53,943 nt of DNA from Akkermansia sp. (GTDB lineage: Bacteria > Verrucomicrobiota > Verrucomicrobiia > Verrucomicrobiales > Akkermansiaceae): positions 1 through 53,943 of the forward strand of contig JAFSEZ010000010.1 in assembly GCA_017435505.1 (NCBI GenBank), written 5' to 3'. The translations under genes and the position numbers were made by a program. Within the stretch, counting starts at the first letter, position 1. Every line of letters starts with the position of its first letter. Positions 17,807 to 26,927 of the stretch are shown here, piece after piece. Below the pieces are notes generated by a model. The model was not told the origin of the DNA. It ran no database searches and was given only the letters and a program-made list of their open reading frames with translations.

Positions 17807-18763
17807 TTACGCCTCATCCTCTCCCGATTGCACGGGTTCGATGATGAGGCGTTTTTGTCTTCTCACCGCGCGCAAACCGGCAGGCAAATCCAAACGGGAA
17901 GTCGGCGCGGTGGGATTCAGGATAGCATCTACTTGCAGCACCATCGTCTCGCACACGCCGGATACGCCATGCCGGTGCAGGAAACGCCGGATGACAGCCT
18001 TGCGATAGGCTGCGGGCTTATCTAACAAGGTCGGAAGATACAAGCGCCCCTGCGGATCGGTGAGCGGAAGCTGGCTGAGGGCAATTTCCAACGCATCCAA
18101 GCTTTCCTCGTGCAGTCGCGCACTGCGGTTGATGATGGGGGTGACATCTCGCCCCATGGCGCGGTTGAGGGCCGGCAGCACCTCCAAGCGCAGGCGGTTG
18201 CGCACCACATCTGCCACGGCATTGGTGGAGTCTTCCCGCCAAGGCTGGCCGATGCTACGCAAAAAATCCGTGATTTGAGCACGAGTACAGCCCAGCAAGG
18301 GACGCAGCCAGACGTGTCCCTCTGCCCGGTGCACCGGGCGCATGCCGCGCAAACCGGCGGCTCCGCGAGCCAAGCGGAAGATGATGGTCTCTGCCTGATC
18401 ACCCGCATGATGAGCCAGCGCAATCGACACACAGGCACCGGCGCGGTCTGCAACTTGTTTCATGATACGGCGGCGTTCCACACGGGCGGTTGTTTCCAAA
18501 GAAGTACCGCGTGCAGCGGCCAGAGCCGGCACATCCACTCGCTCGGTGTGCAGCCTGATGTTCAAAGACGCGCACAAATCTGCGCAGAAAGCAGCATCTG
18601 CATCTGCTTCTTCTCCGCGTATTCCATGGTGCACATGACATGCCTGAACAGCGCATCCCCATGCCACCAGCATGCACAAAAGCGCCACCGAATCCCGCCC
18701 GCCGCTCAGCCCCACCACAATGGGGTGCTGCAGCCACGGCAGACACGCAGGCTCCGGCTGCAA
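17807..18763 (-). CDS. tilS: tRNA(Ile)-lysidine synthase
   Basis: TilS joins lysine to C34 of tRNA-Ile(CAU) using ATP, so that it reads AUA instead of AUG. The PP-loop SGGRDS is present, followed by ACHVHHGIRGEEAD and ALAHHAGDQAETIIFRLARG, both typical of the family. The C-terminal region is short but consistent with compact TilS proteins. In-frame ATGs at 18874 and 18850 lie inside the 3' end of bamA and would give a long unmatched N-terminus. The TTG at 18763 puts the PP-loop near residue 20, as is normal, so I prefer it, though coupling from within bamA is possible. It follows bamA on the same strand and converges with the pseudopilin gene. Confidence 0.85.
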   Translation of the reverse strand: MQPEPACLPWLQHPIVVGLSGGRDSVALLCMLVAWGCAVQACHVHHGIRGEEADADAAFCADLCASLNIRLHTERVDVPALAAARGTSLETTARVERRRIMKQVADRAGACVSIALAHHAGDQAETIIFRLARGAAGLRGMRPVHRAEGHVWLRPLLGCTRAQITDFLRSIGQPWREDSTNAVADVVRNRLRLEVLPALNRAMGRDVTPIINRSARLHEESLDALEIALSQLPLTDPQGRLYLPTLLDKPAAYRKAVIRRFLHRHGVSGVCETMVLQVDAILNPTAPTSRLDLPAGLRAVRRQKRLIIEPVQSGEDEA

Positions 18764-18797
18764 TACGCAGTCAGAGCCCTTATAAAGCGCACGTAAT

Positions 18798-21410
18798 TTA
18801 GTACTTGTAATCAACGTAGAACTGGAACTGGCCGGAGCGGTCAATAGCATTACCCGTCTTGAAGGGGATGGCATAGTCTACAGCCAACGGGCCCATAGGC
18901 AGGTTGATGCGAAGCCCGAAGCCGTAGTCGGCAGAGATGGCACCGGTGTCAAAATCAAAGCTATCAGCATTCACGAAACCGGCATCTACAAAGGCGGCAA
19001 AACGCACTGTTTCCACCACAGGCACGGTGACTTCCAGCTGCACAAAGGCAGAGGTGTTGCCGCCCATGCTTTCATCATCGGCAATGGCTTCATCCACCAT
19101 ACCCACATCGCGGAAGCGGAAACCACGCAAGTTGGTCGGGCCACCCAAGTAGCAGCGCTCAAACAGCGGCACTTCTTCCTTGCTATCTACGGTGTCGACG
19201 GTTTCCACGCCGAAGTTGATACTGAAGATGCTATCCCAGAATGAGTTGTAGTAGACAGAACCGGCAATACCGGCGCTGTAGGTCTCTACCGTGCTGCCGG
19301 GGCCGCTGTAGCCGGCAGTCACTTCAAAGTGCCCACCCTTGCGGGGGGTAATCATCGCATCGCGCGAGTCATACTGGTAGGTGAGATTGATGCGGCTGCG
19401 GGTAAAATCATCGCAGTGCGTGCGGAAGAAGATGGGGGCATCCCCCTCTGCTTCCAGATTAAATTGCTCGATGCGATACTCCAGCTTGAGTGAGTTGTAA
19501 TCATTCAACGCCTTGCGCAAAGAAATGGCGTAGCCGTAGTTCTTCTGGCGATAGTAATCGCTCATGTACGAGGAATTGGAGAAGAAAATCTCATTGCCCA
19601 ACGCCAGCTTACGATCAAGGAACCAAGGCTCAAGCAAGTAGACGGATGCACTCTGGTACTCCCAACCCACACGACCCGATAAGGTCAGGCGCTGGCCGCC
19701 GCCGACCAAGGAACCGCCACCAAACAGCCCGCGAATGTCAAAGTTGGACTGCGTGACGTTCGCGTAGAAATACAGGCTCTCCACAGAGGAGAATGCAGCA
19801 CCCACCGTGAACATACCGGTCATCTTCTCGCGCACGTTCACGTTGATGTCGCGGTAGCCTGCCGTGCCGGATGAGGTCTGCGATACTTCCACGGGCTTCT
19901 CAAAATAACCCAGGTTCTCCAAGCGCTTGCGGGCGGTATCCAAGTCCACAGAGTTGAGGTACTGTCCGGGCTTGAGGGGGAGCTCACGCAGGATGACATG
20001 GGGTTTGGTCTTGGTGTTGCCACGCACATTGATGCGCCCCACGGCATAGCGGCCGCCTTCCTTCACGTTGTAGCGGATGTCCACAAGGCGTGTGCCATCC
20101 TGCTCTGCGCCCACCTCGTTGATATCCGGGCGCACATCTGCATCCGCATAGCCTTTGGCGCCATAGTACTTGCGAATCATTGTCGTGTCGTCCGACACCT
20201 TTTGAAGGGAGTATATATCCCCACCCAGCATGCTCAAACCGGGTTCAAGCTCCTGCGGGGTATACACTGAAATGCCACCAAAGCTGACATTGCGCACCTT
20301 GTAGCGGGGGCCTTCATCGATGATGACTTTCATGGAAAGCTTTTGGCGGCCCGTCTTCTTACCGTTGTCGGTGTATTCCACCTTGGTAATGCGGGCACGC
20401 AGGTAGCCATAGTTGCGGTAATGGCGCACAATTTCCTGCAAATCATCCTCCACCTGTTCGCGGTCGATACGGCCGGATTTGGTAATCCACGTAAAGAGCC
20501 CGCGCTCCTTGGTCTTCATCATCTGGCGGAGCTGTTGAGCATCGAACTGCCGGTTGCCTTCAAAGCGAATGTGGTTCATGCTCACCTCGCGGCCTTCCGT
20601 AATATCGAAGATGATATCATCGTACTCGCTACGCTGGGTCTTGGCATGGCGCCACGACACGCGTGTATCCGGGTAACCGGCTTCCTGATACATCTTGATG
20701 ATTTCTGCGCGGGCTGCTGCCAGCTCGCGGTCATTAATCACCTTGCTGGATTGCAGCTTGATACCCTCGCGCAACTGGCGCTCAGAGAAACGCGTGTTGC
20801 CCGTAAACCCTACGCCGCCCATCACGTTGGCCGGCTGCACTTCAAAGGTGACACGCACGCCGTTGCCCGATGGGTCTACGGCCACACGTGCATTATTGCC
20901 CACCAAGCCACGGTTAATCAAACGCTCCAAGTCATCATTGATACGCATGGTGGAGTACTTGGAACCCTCCGTTGTCTGAATAATATCCAGCAGGCGTTCA
21001 TCGGGCACGGTGCGTTTGCCGGAGGTATAGCGAATACGCACGGATTTCACCTGTTTGCCTTCATACGCGCCATCGTTGCCGAACAAACCGGTGGAGGGGC
21101 CCAACTCACGCATCACTTCATCCGAGCTTACCAGCTTGGTATCCTCTGTCTGAGAGACAAAACGCGTTTCAATGGGCTTGGGAGCAGGTGCCGCCTGCTC
21201 ATCTGTCGGCTCTTCTGCCGGAAGTTGGGGTGCCGCAGGAGCCGGTCGGGGTTCGGGTGCGGGAGTCGCAGCAGGAGCTTCTGCACTTTGGTCGCTTATC
21301 ATAGCATCCAAAAAGGGGTCTCCTGTTGTCCCCTGCCCCTTAGCGGAAAGCGATACAGACATAGCGATGGCAGCCAATGTGGCAGCCCAGTGCAAATTAC
21401 GCGCGTTCAT
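18798..21410 (-). CDS. bamA: Outer membrane protein assembly factor BamA
   Basis: BamA (870 residues) inserts beta-barrel proteins into the outer membrane. The signal peptide (residues 1-25) is followed by a Pro/Ala-rich linker (about 40-80), five POTRA domains (about 115-500) and a 16-strand barrel with the conserved loop-6 signature GGPTNLRGFRFRD. The C-terminus FQFYVDYKY ends in an aromatic, as barrel substrates do. The Pro/Ala-rich insert before POTRA1 is an extra compared with E. coli BamA (810 residues). It has its own near-leaderless promoter, and tilS follows. This gene is the best evidence that the host is diderm. Confidence 0.95.
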   Translation of the reverse strand: MNARNLHWAATLAAIAMSVSLSAKGQGTTGDPFLDAMISDQSAEAPAATPAPEPRPAPAAPQLPAEEPTDEQAAPAPKPIETRFVSQTEDTKLVSSDEVMRELGPSTGLFGNDGAYEGKQVKSVRIRYTSGKRTVPDERLLDIIQTTEGSKYSTMRINDDLERLINRGLVGNNARVAVDPSGNGVRVTFEVQPANVMGGVGFTGNTRFSERQLREGIKLQSSKVINDRELAAARAEIIKMYQEAGYPDTRVSWRHAKTQRSEYDDIIFDITEGREVSMNHIRFEGNRQFDAQQLRQMMKTKERGLFTWITKSGRIDREQVEDDLQEIVRHYRNYGYLRARITKVEYTDNGKKTGRQKLSMKVIIDEGPRYKVRNVSFGGISVYTPQELEPGLSMLGGDIYSLQKVSDDTTMIRKYYGAKGYADADVRPDINEVGAEQDGTRLVDIRYNVKEGGRYAVGRINVRGNTKTKPHVILRELPLKPGQYLNSVDLDTARKRLENLGYFEKPVEVSQTSSGTAGYRDINVNVREKMTGMFTVGAAFSSVESLYFYANVTQSNFDIRGLFGGGSLVGGGQRLTLSGRVGWEYQSASVYLLEPWFLDRKLALGNEIFFSNSSYMSDYYRQKNYGYAISLRKALNDYNSLKLEYRIEQFNLEAEGDAPIFFRTHCDDFTRSRINLTYQYDSRDAMITPRKGGHFEVTAGYSGPGSTVETYSAGIAGSVYYNSFWDSIFSINFGVETVDTVDSKEEVPLFERCYLGGPTNLRGFRFRDVGMVDEAIADDESMGGNTSAFVQLEVTVPVVETVRFAAFVDAGFVNADSFDFDTGAISADYGFGLRINLPMGPLAVDYAIPFKTGNAIDRSGQFQFYVDYKY

Positions 21411-21416
21411 ACGTAC

Positions 21417-21445
21417 ATATTAGTGAATCCCCCGCGCCAGGTCAA
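21417..21445 (-). promoter_or_regulatory. bamA promoter, leaderless
   Basis: On the minus strand a -35 TTGACC (21440-21445), a 17-nt spacer and a -10 TAATAT (21417-21422) end only 6 nt before the bamA ATG (21408-21410). This predicts transcription starting at the A of the start codon. Confidence 0.75.
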
Positions 21446-21547
21446 GCGCATATTGAAGAATTGACACGGAATACAAACTAATAGAGTGAGTCGTGCGCGT
21501 GCGCATCGCGCGAAAACCCCTCATCATGCAATTCTTATAAATTTGGC

Positions 21548-21575
21548 TTGAATTTGAGCAGGAATCAGGTATGCT
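21548..21575 (+). promoter_or_regulatory. nuoB promoter
   Basis: A -35 TTGAAT (21548-21553), a 16-nt spacer and a -10 TATGCT (21570-21575) precede the nuoB ATG by 39 nt. The leader contains a small stem GCGGGG/CCCCGC. A TTGACA near 21461 followed by TAATAG is an alternative upstream promoter. Confidence 0.5.
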
Positions 21576-21614
21576 TATGCGCGGCGGGGCAGTTTACACC
21601 CCGCGCGTACCACT

Positions 21615-22199
21615 ATGGCCAGCGAAGATTTCCAGCAAATAGAGCAGAATTACATGTGCGACCCGGATGCAGACGGCGGTTTCGTCTTCACCACTGTGGA
21701 AGCCGCAATTAACTGGGTACAAAACCACTCCTTGTGGCCCATGCCGATGGGCACCTCGTGCTGCGCCATCGAATACATGGCTACTGCCTGCTCCCGCTAC
21801 GACATTTCCCGATTTGGTGCAGAAGTGAACCGCTACGCTCCGCGCCAGGCAGACTTCATGTTCATCTGCGGCACCATCACCTACAAGATGGCCATGCTGG
21901 TGCGCCGCATTTGGGATCAAATGCCTGAGCCCAAGTGGTGCATCGCTTGCGGTGCCTGTGCCTGCACGGGTGGTATGTTCCGCTCCTATTCCGTCCTGCA
22001 GGGGGTAGACAAGATTGTGCCCGTAGACGTGTACATTTCGGGCTGTCCTCCCCGTCCGGAGGCTTTGTTGCAAGGTCTTATCACCCTGCAAGACAAGATT
22101 ATGGCCACCGAGCATCCGCTCAAGAACTTCTTCAAGACACATGACCTGCGTGTTGCGCCCAATGCCGACACCATCAAGGCCAAGATGCCGATTGAATAA
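21615..22199 (+). CDS. nuoB: NADH-quinone oxidoreductase subunit B
   Basis: NuoB (194 residues) holds iron-sulphur cluster N2, the last electron carrier before quinone in respiratory complex I, at the membrane-facing end of the peripheral arm. The four cluster ligands are visible: the tandem cysteines in GTSCCAIE (residues 49-50), one in the [11 protein letters not shown] segment near 113-118, and one in SGCPPRPE near 144. It is followed by nuoC after 33 nt and then by a terminator, so only these two subunits are encoded here. The other nuo genes must lie elsewhere. Confidence 0.95.
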   Translation: MASEDFQQIEQNYMCDPDADGGFVFTTVEAAINWVQNHSLWPMPMGTSCCAIEYMATACSRYDISRFGAEVNRYAPRQADFMFICGTITYKMAMLVRRIWDQMPEPKWCIACGACACTGGMFRSYSVLQGVDKIVPVDVYISGCPPRPEALLQGLITLQDKIMATEHPLKNFFKTHDLRVAPNADTIKAKMPIE

Positions 22200-22232
22200 A
22201 GCCGCAACCCGCACCACACCCACACGCATACC

Positions 22233-22811
22233 ATGTCAGCAAATCTTACAGCACTTCAACAGGCCGCAGCAGACAAAATCTGCGCACGCTATCCGCAAAT
22301 CACCCGCAAGGAATTCCGCGGCGACACCACCCTCACCATCCCGGCAGACATACTGACGGAAGCCATGCGCTATGCCAAAGAAAGCTGTGGTTTTGATATG
22401 CTTCTCTGCGTATCTTCCGTAGACAATCTGGGGCAGGAACCGCGCTATGAGGTAAACTACACCATCACCCAGGCCGAGACCGGAGCCAACATGCTGGTGC
22501 GCGTACCGGTGAGCGAGAGCAACCCGGCCGTTCCTTCGTTGGTACCCGTATGGCGCTCTGCCAACTGGTTGGAGCGCGAACAGTACGACCTGATGGGGAT
22601 TGAATTTGTGGGGCATCCGGATTTACGCCGCATCATGATGTGGGATGGCTACCCCTACCACCCCCTGCGCAAGGATTTCCCTGTTGCGGGCAAGGAAACA
22701 GAGCTTCCCGGTGTGGCTTTCACCGAAAAGGCCCCCACGGCAGGTGGCCCCTTCACCACCCGTCCGGGTGTGATGACTGCCGGCGAACGCGAGCCCCGCT
22801 CCCGCGACTGA
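22233..22811 (+). CDS. nuoC: NADH-quinone oxidoreductase subunit C
   Basis: NuoC (192 residues, the 30-kDa subunit of complex I) packs against NuoB and NuoD in the peripheral arm. The conserved block REQYDLMGIEFVGHPDLRRI and the following YPYHPLRKDFP are diagnostic. The C-terminal 30 residues (PTAGGPFTTRPGVMTAG) form a loose tail. It is a stand-alone NuoC, not the NuoCD fusion of enterobacteria. The leader ACCCGCACCACACCCACACGC has no Shine-Dalgarno. Confidence 0.95.
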   Translation: MSANLTALQQAAADKICARYPQITRKEFRGDTTLTIPADILTEAMRYAKESCGFDMLLCVSSVDNLGQEPRYEVNYTITQAETGANMLVRVPVSESNPAVPSLVPVWRSANWLEREQYDLMGIEFVGHPDLRRIMMWDGYPYHPLRKDFPVAGKETELPGVAFTEKAPTAGGPFTTRPGVMTAGEREPRSRD

Positions 22812-22837
22812 TACCACGCCGTATTTCACTTTCCCCA

Positions 22838-22865
22838 CGGGCAGCACAACGAGCTGCCCGTTTTT
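22838..22865 (+). terminator. Terminator after nuoC
   Basis: The perfect stem CGGGCAGC (22838-22845) pairs with GCTGCCCG (22853-22860) and is followed by five T. Confidence 0.9.
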
Positions 22866-22896
22866 ATATTCACCCTTTTCTCCACACGCACAGCTC

Positions 22897-23208
22897 ATGG
22901 CCACACTTCCACCCGACCTCGACCCCATCGTACGCGCCCAAGCCTGGGTTGGCGATGCTATCTTAGCCCTCTACGTCCGCGAGTGGATTCTCTCGTTCAA
23001 GGGACAGATAGATGGAAAACTCTTCATCGAGTTCACCAGCAACAACTTCCTGCGCCTTACCGGCAACGCCACCGCCGTCGAAGCGCAAATTGGCCGCATC
23101 TTTAAAAGCGAGGGCTTGGAGGCCGCCTACGCATGGATTGAGCACACCCTGCGGCCCCGCATGGAGCAACGCTTGCATATCATGCGCCGCAAGCACGAAA
23201 CAGACTGA
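22897..23208 (+). CDS. Mini-RNase III-like protein
   Basis: The protein has 103 residues and is a single RNase III catalytic domain without a double-stranded-RNA-binding domain. The motif AWVGDAILALYVREW corresponds to the Mini-III signature (YIGDAVYELYVR), with the catalytic Asp, and AVEAQIGRIF corresponds to the second signature with the metal-binding Glu. Mini-III enzymes mature 23S rRNA in Firmicutes, and a similar rRNA role is possible here. It is shorter than the usual 130-150 residues. The stop codon lies inside a strong hairpin, and the gene stands between a terminator and a new promoter, so it may be read by leakage from nuoBC. Confidence 0.7.
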   Translation: MATLPPDLDPIVRAQAWVGDAILALYVREWILSFKGQIDGKLFIEFTSNNFLRLTGNATAVEAQIGRIFKSEGLEAAYAWIEHTLRPRMEQRLHIMRRKHETD

Positions 23209-23244
23209 TTAAGTGCGCCGGCAAAAGGCCGGGGCGCTAATCAG
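23205..23244 (+). terminator. Long stem-loop covering the stop of the Mini-III-like gene
   Basis: CTGATTA (23205-23211) pairs with TAATCAG (23238-23244), and the inner GCGCC/GGCGC and GG/CC continue the stem. The gene's TGA is in the left arm. No T run follows (A8 instead), so termination or 3'-end protection is uncertain. Confidence 0.5.
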
Positions 23245-23279
23245 CAAAAAAAACACTCCATGCCTGTCACGTTGCGTTC

Positions 23280-23308
23280 TTGCCAGAGCGTATGTAATAT
23301 GGTATGCT
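23280..23308 (+). promoter_or_regulatory. Promoter for the HAD-GH84 operon
   Basis: A -35 TTGCCA (23280-23285), a 17-nt spacer and a -10 TATGCT (23303-23308) lie 34 nt before the ATG at 23343. An upstream in-frame ATG at 23304 is part of the -10 box and is rejected as start. Confidence 0.6.
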
Positions 23309-23342
23309 TCGGGCTCGCAGTTATTCACAACCTAACAATATC

Positions 23343-24002
23343 ATGTACAAAGCGCTCGTATTTGACATGGATGGCACCTTGGGGGATACACTTCCGCTTT
23401 GTGTGGAAGCGTACCGGCGCTGCGTGGTCGAACAAACAGGGCACACCCCCACAGATGATGAGATTGTGCAATACTTTGGTAAGAGTGATCGCGGCGTACT
23501 GGGTGCACTGCTGGGAATCCATCCCGATGCGCCGGAATTGCCAATCGCACGTTTTGCAGAGATATACGAGGAATTGCACGCCACCTGGGCTCCGGCACCA
23601 TTCCCCGGAGCTGTTGAAATGCTGCAACGCTTGCGCGAACGCGGGCTGCGGCTCGCCCTCATCACCGGCAAGGAGCACTACACCGCCACCCCCACCCTGC
23701 ACCGATTCGGCATGGATACATTCTTTGAGTGGATAGGCTATGGTACCCCCACACACAACTGCAAAGATGAGCGGCTCCTGGAGTTGATGCAGGCATGGCA
23801 ACTGCAAGCGCAGGACATCCTCTACGTAGGCGATGCTCCCTCAGACATTGAGCTCTGCCACAAAGTAGGAGTAAGCATCATCAACGCAGCTTGGGCCACC
23901 ACGGCAACGGCAGATGCAGAGCGCTGCCAAGCCCTTTCTCCCACCTATAGACTCACCCAATTTTGCGAGCTAGGACCCCTTATAAACCAACTAACAACAT
24001 GA
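23343..24002 (+). CDS. HAD-family phosphatase, phosphoglycolate phosphatase-like
   Basis: The protein has 219 residues. The HAD motifs are present: FDMDGTLGDTL near the N-terminus (nucleophile Asp), LALITGK in the middle (motif II Thr), a Lys in HNCKDERL (motif III), and YVGDAPSDIELC (motif IV). The helical cap between motifs I and II places it with phosphoglycolate/beta-phosphoglucomutase-type enzymes. The exact substrate cannot be read from the sequence. Its stop codon overlaps the start of the GH84 gene (ATGA), so the two are translationally coupled, and a sugar phosphate is a reasonable substrate guess. Confidence 0.85.
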   Translation: MYKALVFDMDGTLGDTLPLCVEAYRRCVVEQTGHTPTDDEIVQYFGKSDRGVLGALLGIHPDAPELPIARFAEIYEELHATWAPAPFPGAVEMLQRLRERGLRLALITGKEHYTATPTLHRFGMDTFFEWIGYGTPTHNCKDERLLELMQAWQLQAQDILYVGDAPSDIELCHKVGVSIINAAWATTATADAERCQALSPTYRLTQFCELGPLINQLTT

Positions 24003-26845
24003 CATATACCACAACCCTGGCAACACTCATTCTTGCCTTGGCCACCATTCCCATGCTACAGGCTAGCGCCATATACCCTACACCGCAAAAATGCGAATTG
24101 AGCGATACCGCCACGCGCGTTGAAGCGGTGCAGGTGCAGCTGCGCCACCAAGGAGACGGCAATGATATCTGGCGCCAAATCCCCGCAGAAAAAGAGGGAG
24201 CATACGCCATCAGCATAGAGGGGTCTACTCTTACCGTGCGAGCCAACGATGAAGTGGGGCTTTATTATGCCAAGCAAACACTCTCCCAAATGCTACAAGA
24301 TGTGCCGGGCGCCACGACAGCCCAGCGCGACCCCTACCCCGGCAAGAGCATAGAAGACGTAGCTCGCATGGGCAGCCTACCGCAGGGAACGGTCATCGAC
24401 TGGCCGGATTTACCTTTTCGCGGTGCTGTAGAAGGATACTACGGCATGCCTTGGAGTGCCGAGGCTCGCAAATCTCAATTCGCTTTCTACGGGCGCAACA
24501 AGATGAACATGTACATCTACGCCCCCAAGGATGACCCCTACCATCATGGTGATGGGTGCTACCTGCCCTATCCGGATGAAAAAGCAGCCGAAATTCGCGA
24601 CTTGGTACAGGCAGCCAATGCAAACCACGTGCGCTTCGTGTGGGCCATTCACCCCGCCAATACGGTTAACTGGAAAGAAAACGGGGGGCGCGCCCAGCTG
24701 GACGGGCTCTGCCACAAGCTGGAGATGATGTACGAGCTGGGGGTACGCAACTTTGGCGTGTTTGTAGACGATTCATTTGGTGAGATCGGGAAAGCGGAGC
24801 GCCAGGTGCAGCTCACCAACTACCTGCTGGAGCATTTTATCCGCAAACATCCGGACGTCAACCAAACCCTCATCATGTGCCCCACCGGCTACAATAAGAG
24901 CTGGACCAATACCAAATTCCTCAACACTCTCGGCGAGGGACTGGATAAGAGCATCCCCGTCATGTGGACAGGCAACACCGTGGTGCATGATATCACGCTC
25001 GAAGGCCAGCGTTGGGTCAACAGCCGCGTGCACCGCCCCACCTTTATCTGGTGGAACTGGCCCTGCAACGACTTCAAACGCGGCCGCCTCTCCATGGGCC
25101 GCACCTACGGTCTCGAAACAACCCCCGAAATGCGCCTGGAAATGAGCGGCTTCGTGGCCAACCCCATGGAATATGCAGAAGCCAGCAAGGTGGGCCTTTT
25201 CGGCGTGGCCGATTACACCTGGAACATTACAGGTTTTGCGTCCGACAGCTCGTGGAAAGAAGGCATTGCCCGCTTGTACCCCGCCAGCAAGAGCGATATG
25301 CAGCTCTTCTGCAACCACAATGCTTATCTGCTCCCCAATTCGCATGGTTATTTCCGCGAGGAATCCGTGAATATACGCCCGCAGGCAGAAAAACTTATCC
25401 GCAGCGTTGAGCTGGGTACCCCGGACATGGATGCCGCGCACCAAATGCGCGCAGAATACGCCCGCATGGTAGCCGCCGGCAACACACTCGCTCTTGCAGC
25501 AGATGTTGCCCCGCTCCGGGCTGAAATCAACCCTTGGATACGCGCCTTTACCCTTACCGGGCAGGCCGGCATGGCCGCCATGGACGCTCTGCACCCCACC
25601 ACCAGCCGGATGAGACACTTCTTTCAAGCGGTGGACTATGTTGGCGAGGCTCGGGCACTGACTCGCCCGGATTGGAATGGCGAAACCGTTCGCGAGATTG
25701 ACGATGTAGAGACAGGCATGCTGGCACTCACCCCCGCCCTCAAATCCGCTTTATCGCACACCAACGCACATGTCTACGCAACCTTGGCAGGCAGACCCTC
25801 TCCGCTCCCCTCATTCCAAAGCAACAACGGCGATGCCTCCCAAGGTTACATGGCTATCTTCGACAACAATCCGCGCACGTTCTGGTCTTCCAACAGCCAC
25901 CAGCAAAAAGGCGCATGGTACTGCTTTGATTACGGCACACCCATCGTCATCCACAACGCCACCCTGCTCATGGGCGGCAAGCGGGCAGACGATTTCGTGA
26001 AACTAGGGCAATTCGAAGTGTCAAACGATGGGCAGAACTGGACACCGGTAGGGACACACAAGAGCGGCCCCGCCGCCATTCTCAACCTGACACACAACCC
26101 AGTACGCGCCCGCATGCTGCGCTACCGCGTGCTGGACGCACGCCCCAACTGGGTCTCCATCCGGGAGTTCTCCGTCAACAAACCCCTGCCCCCCTATGTT
26201 TCCACCAACATGGAATCCGGGCGCACCTTCACGGCGCACCGCATAGGCAATATTGTGGGAATCAACCGCGTGATGGAGGTCTTCCCCCTGCACTCTAATG
26301 AATTCATTGACTTGCAAATCCCGCACCCGGTAAGCGCAGAATGGATTGAAATCAACTTGGACAGCCCCAACATCTCCGACTGGGCCACCATTGAACTCAC
26401 CTTGGACGATGGCACCAAAACCCAATCCCATGTGCGCTCCAAGAATTCCCGCATCCTCATCTATGGGGAAGATATGCCCACCCGCCCCATTGCCGCCATC
26501 CGCGTCACCAACACCAGCGGGCTTTCTCAAGATATCAAGATGACAATCTTCCGCCTCGGCATGCCGGAGGATTCCACCGACTTGGAGCAGCTAGTCCTCA
26601 CCGACTCCGATATCGCTACTGCGTTCGACTGCGGCAAAAAGGACCTGACAGCCACCATCTACGTACCCACCGGCACACGTGAACTCATCGTGGCCGGCAC
26701 GGCAGAATGCCAGATTGATGGCTGCATCTCCCACCGACTCGATAACCACCTGCGTATCTTCATCCTGCCAAGCGACATGCGCACCATCACCCTGCGTGCG
26801 CGCAAACAACCCGGCAAACGCATCAACGAAGTCATCTTCCGTTAA
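23999..26845 (+). CDS. Secreted GH84 beta-N-acetylglucosaminidase with CBM32-type module
   Basis: The protein has 948 residues. The start at 23999 (MTYTTTLATLILALATIPML) gives a signal peptide ending near residue 22, while in-frame codons upstream overlap the HAD gene. An N-terminal GH20b-like domain (about 25-140) precedes the GH84 barrel (about 145-430), which opens FRGAVEGYYGMPWS and carries the catalytic Asp pair in VFVDDSFGE near residues 257-258. A helical domain follows, then a discoidin/CBM32-like module (about 620-735) and further beta-rich C-terminal sequence. GH84 enzymes remove O- or N-linked GlcNAc or cut hyaluronan. In a gut bacterium, mucin O-glycan trimming is the likely role. 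It is co-translated with the HAD phosphatase. Confidence 0.9.
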   Translation: MTYTTTLATLILALATIPMLQASAIYPTPQKCELSDTATRVEAVQVQLRHQGDGNDIWRQIPAEKEGAYAISIEGSTLTVRANDEVGLYYAKQTLSQMLQDVPGATTAQRDPYPGKSIEDVARMGSLPQGTVIDWPDLPFRGAVEGYYGMPWSAEARKSQFAFYGRNKMNMYIYAPKDDPYHHGDGCYLPYPDEKAAEIRDLVQAANANHVRFVWAIHPANTVNWKENGGRAQLDGLCHKLEMMYELGVRNFGVFVDDSFGEIGKAERQVQLTNYLLEHFIRKHPDVNQTLIMCPTGYNKSWTNTKFLNTLGEGLDKSIPVMWTGNTVVHDITLEGQRWVNSRVHRPTFIWWNWPCNDFKRGRLSMGRTYGLETTPEMRLEMSGFVANPMEYAEASKVGLFGVADYTWNITGFASDSSWKEGIARLYPASKSDMQLFCNHNAYLLPNSHGYFREESVNIRPQAEKLIRSVELGTPDMDAAHQMRAEYARMVAAGNTLALAADVAPLRAEINPWIRAFTLTGQAGMAAMDALHPTTSRMRHFFQAVDYVGEARALTRPDWNGETVREIDDVETGMLALTPALKSALSHTNAHVYATLAGRPSPLPSFQSNNGDASQGYMAIFDNNPRTFWSSNSHQQKGAWYCFDYGTPIVIHNATLLMGGKRADDFVKLGQFEVSNDGQNWTPVGTHKSGPAAILNLTHNPVRARMLRYRVLDARPNWVSIREFSVNKPLPPYVSTNMESGRTFTAHRIGNIVGINRVMEVFPLHSNEFIDLQIPHPVSAEWIEINLDSPNISDWATIELTLDDGTKTQSHVRSKNSRILIYGEDMPTRPIAAIRVTNTSGLSQDIKMTIFRLGMPEDSTDLEQLVLTDSDIATAFDCGKKDLTATIYVPTGTRELIVAGTAECQIDGCISHRLDNHLRIFILPSDMRTITLRARKQPGKRINEVIFR

Positions 26846-26871
26846 TCGGTGCATCCGCCGCATTTAACAAA

Positions 26872-26899
26872 CGGCTGTCTCCCACATGGGAGACAGCCG
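26872..26899. terminator. Bidirectional terminator between GH84 and fabG
   Basis: A perfect 12-bp stem (26872-26883 with 26888-26899) with a 4-nt loop ACAT lies between the convergent genes. It is followed by CTCGCTTT on the plus strand. The T run is weak, but the stem is strong. Confidence 0.7.
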
Positions 26900-26927
26900 C
26901 TCGCTTTACAATGAATGTATCAGGCTC

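Noticed and set aside
20343..21464. Plus-strand open frame opposite bamA
   Set aside because: It overlaps the BamA POTRA domains completely and has no family-like features.
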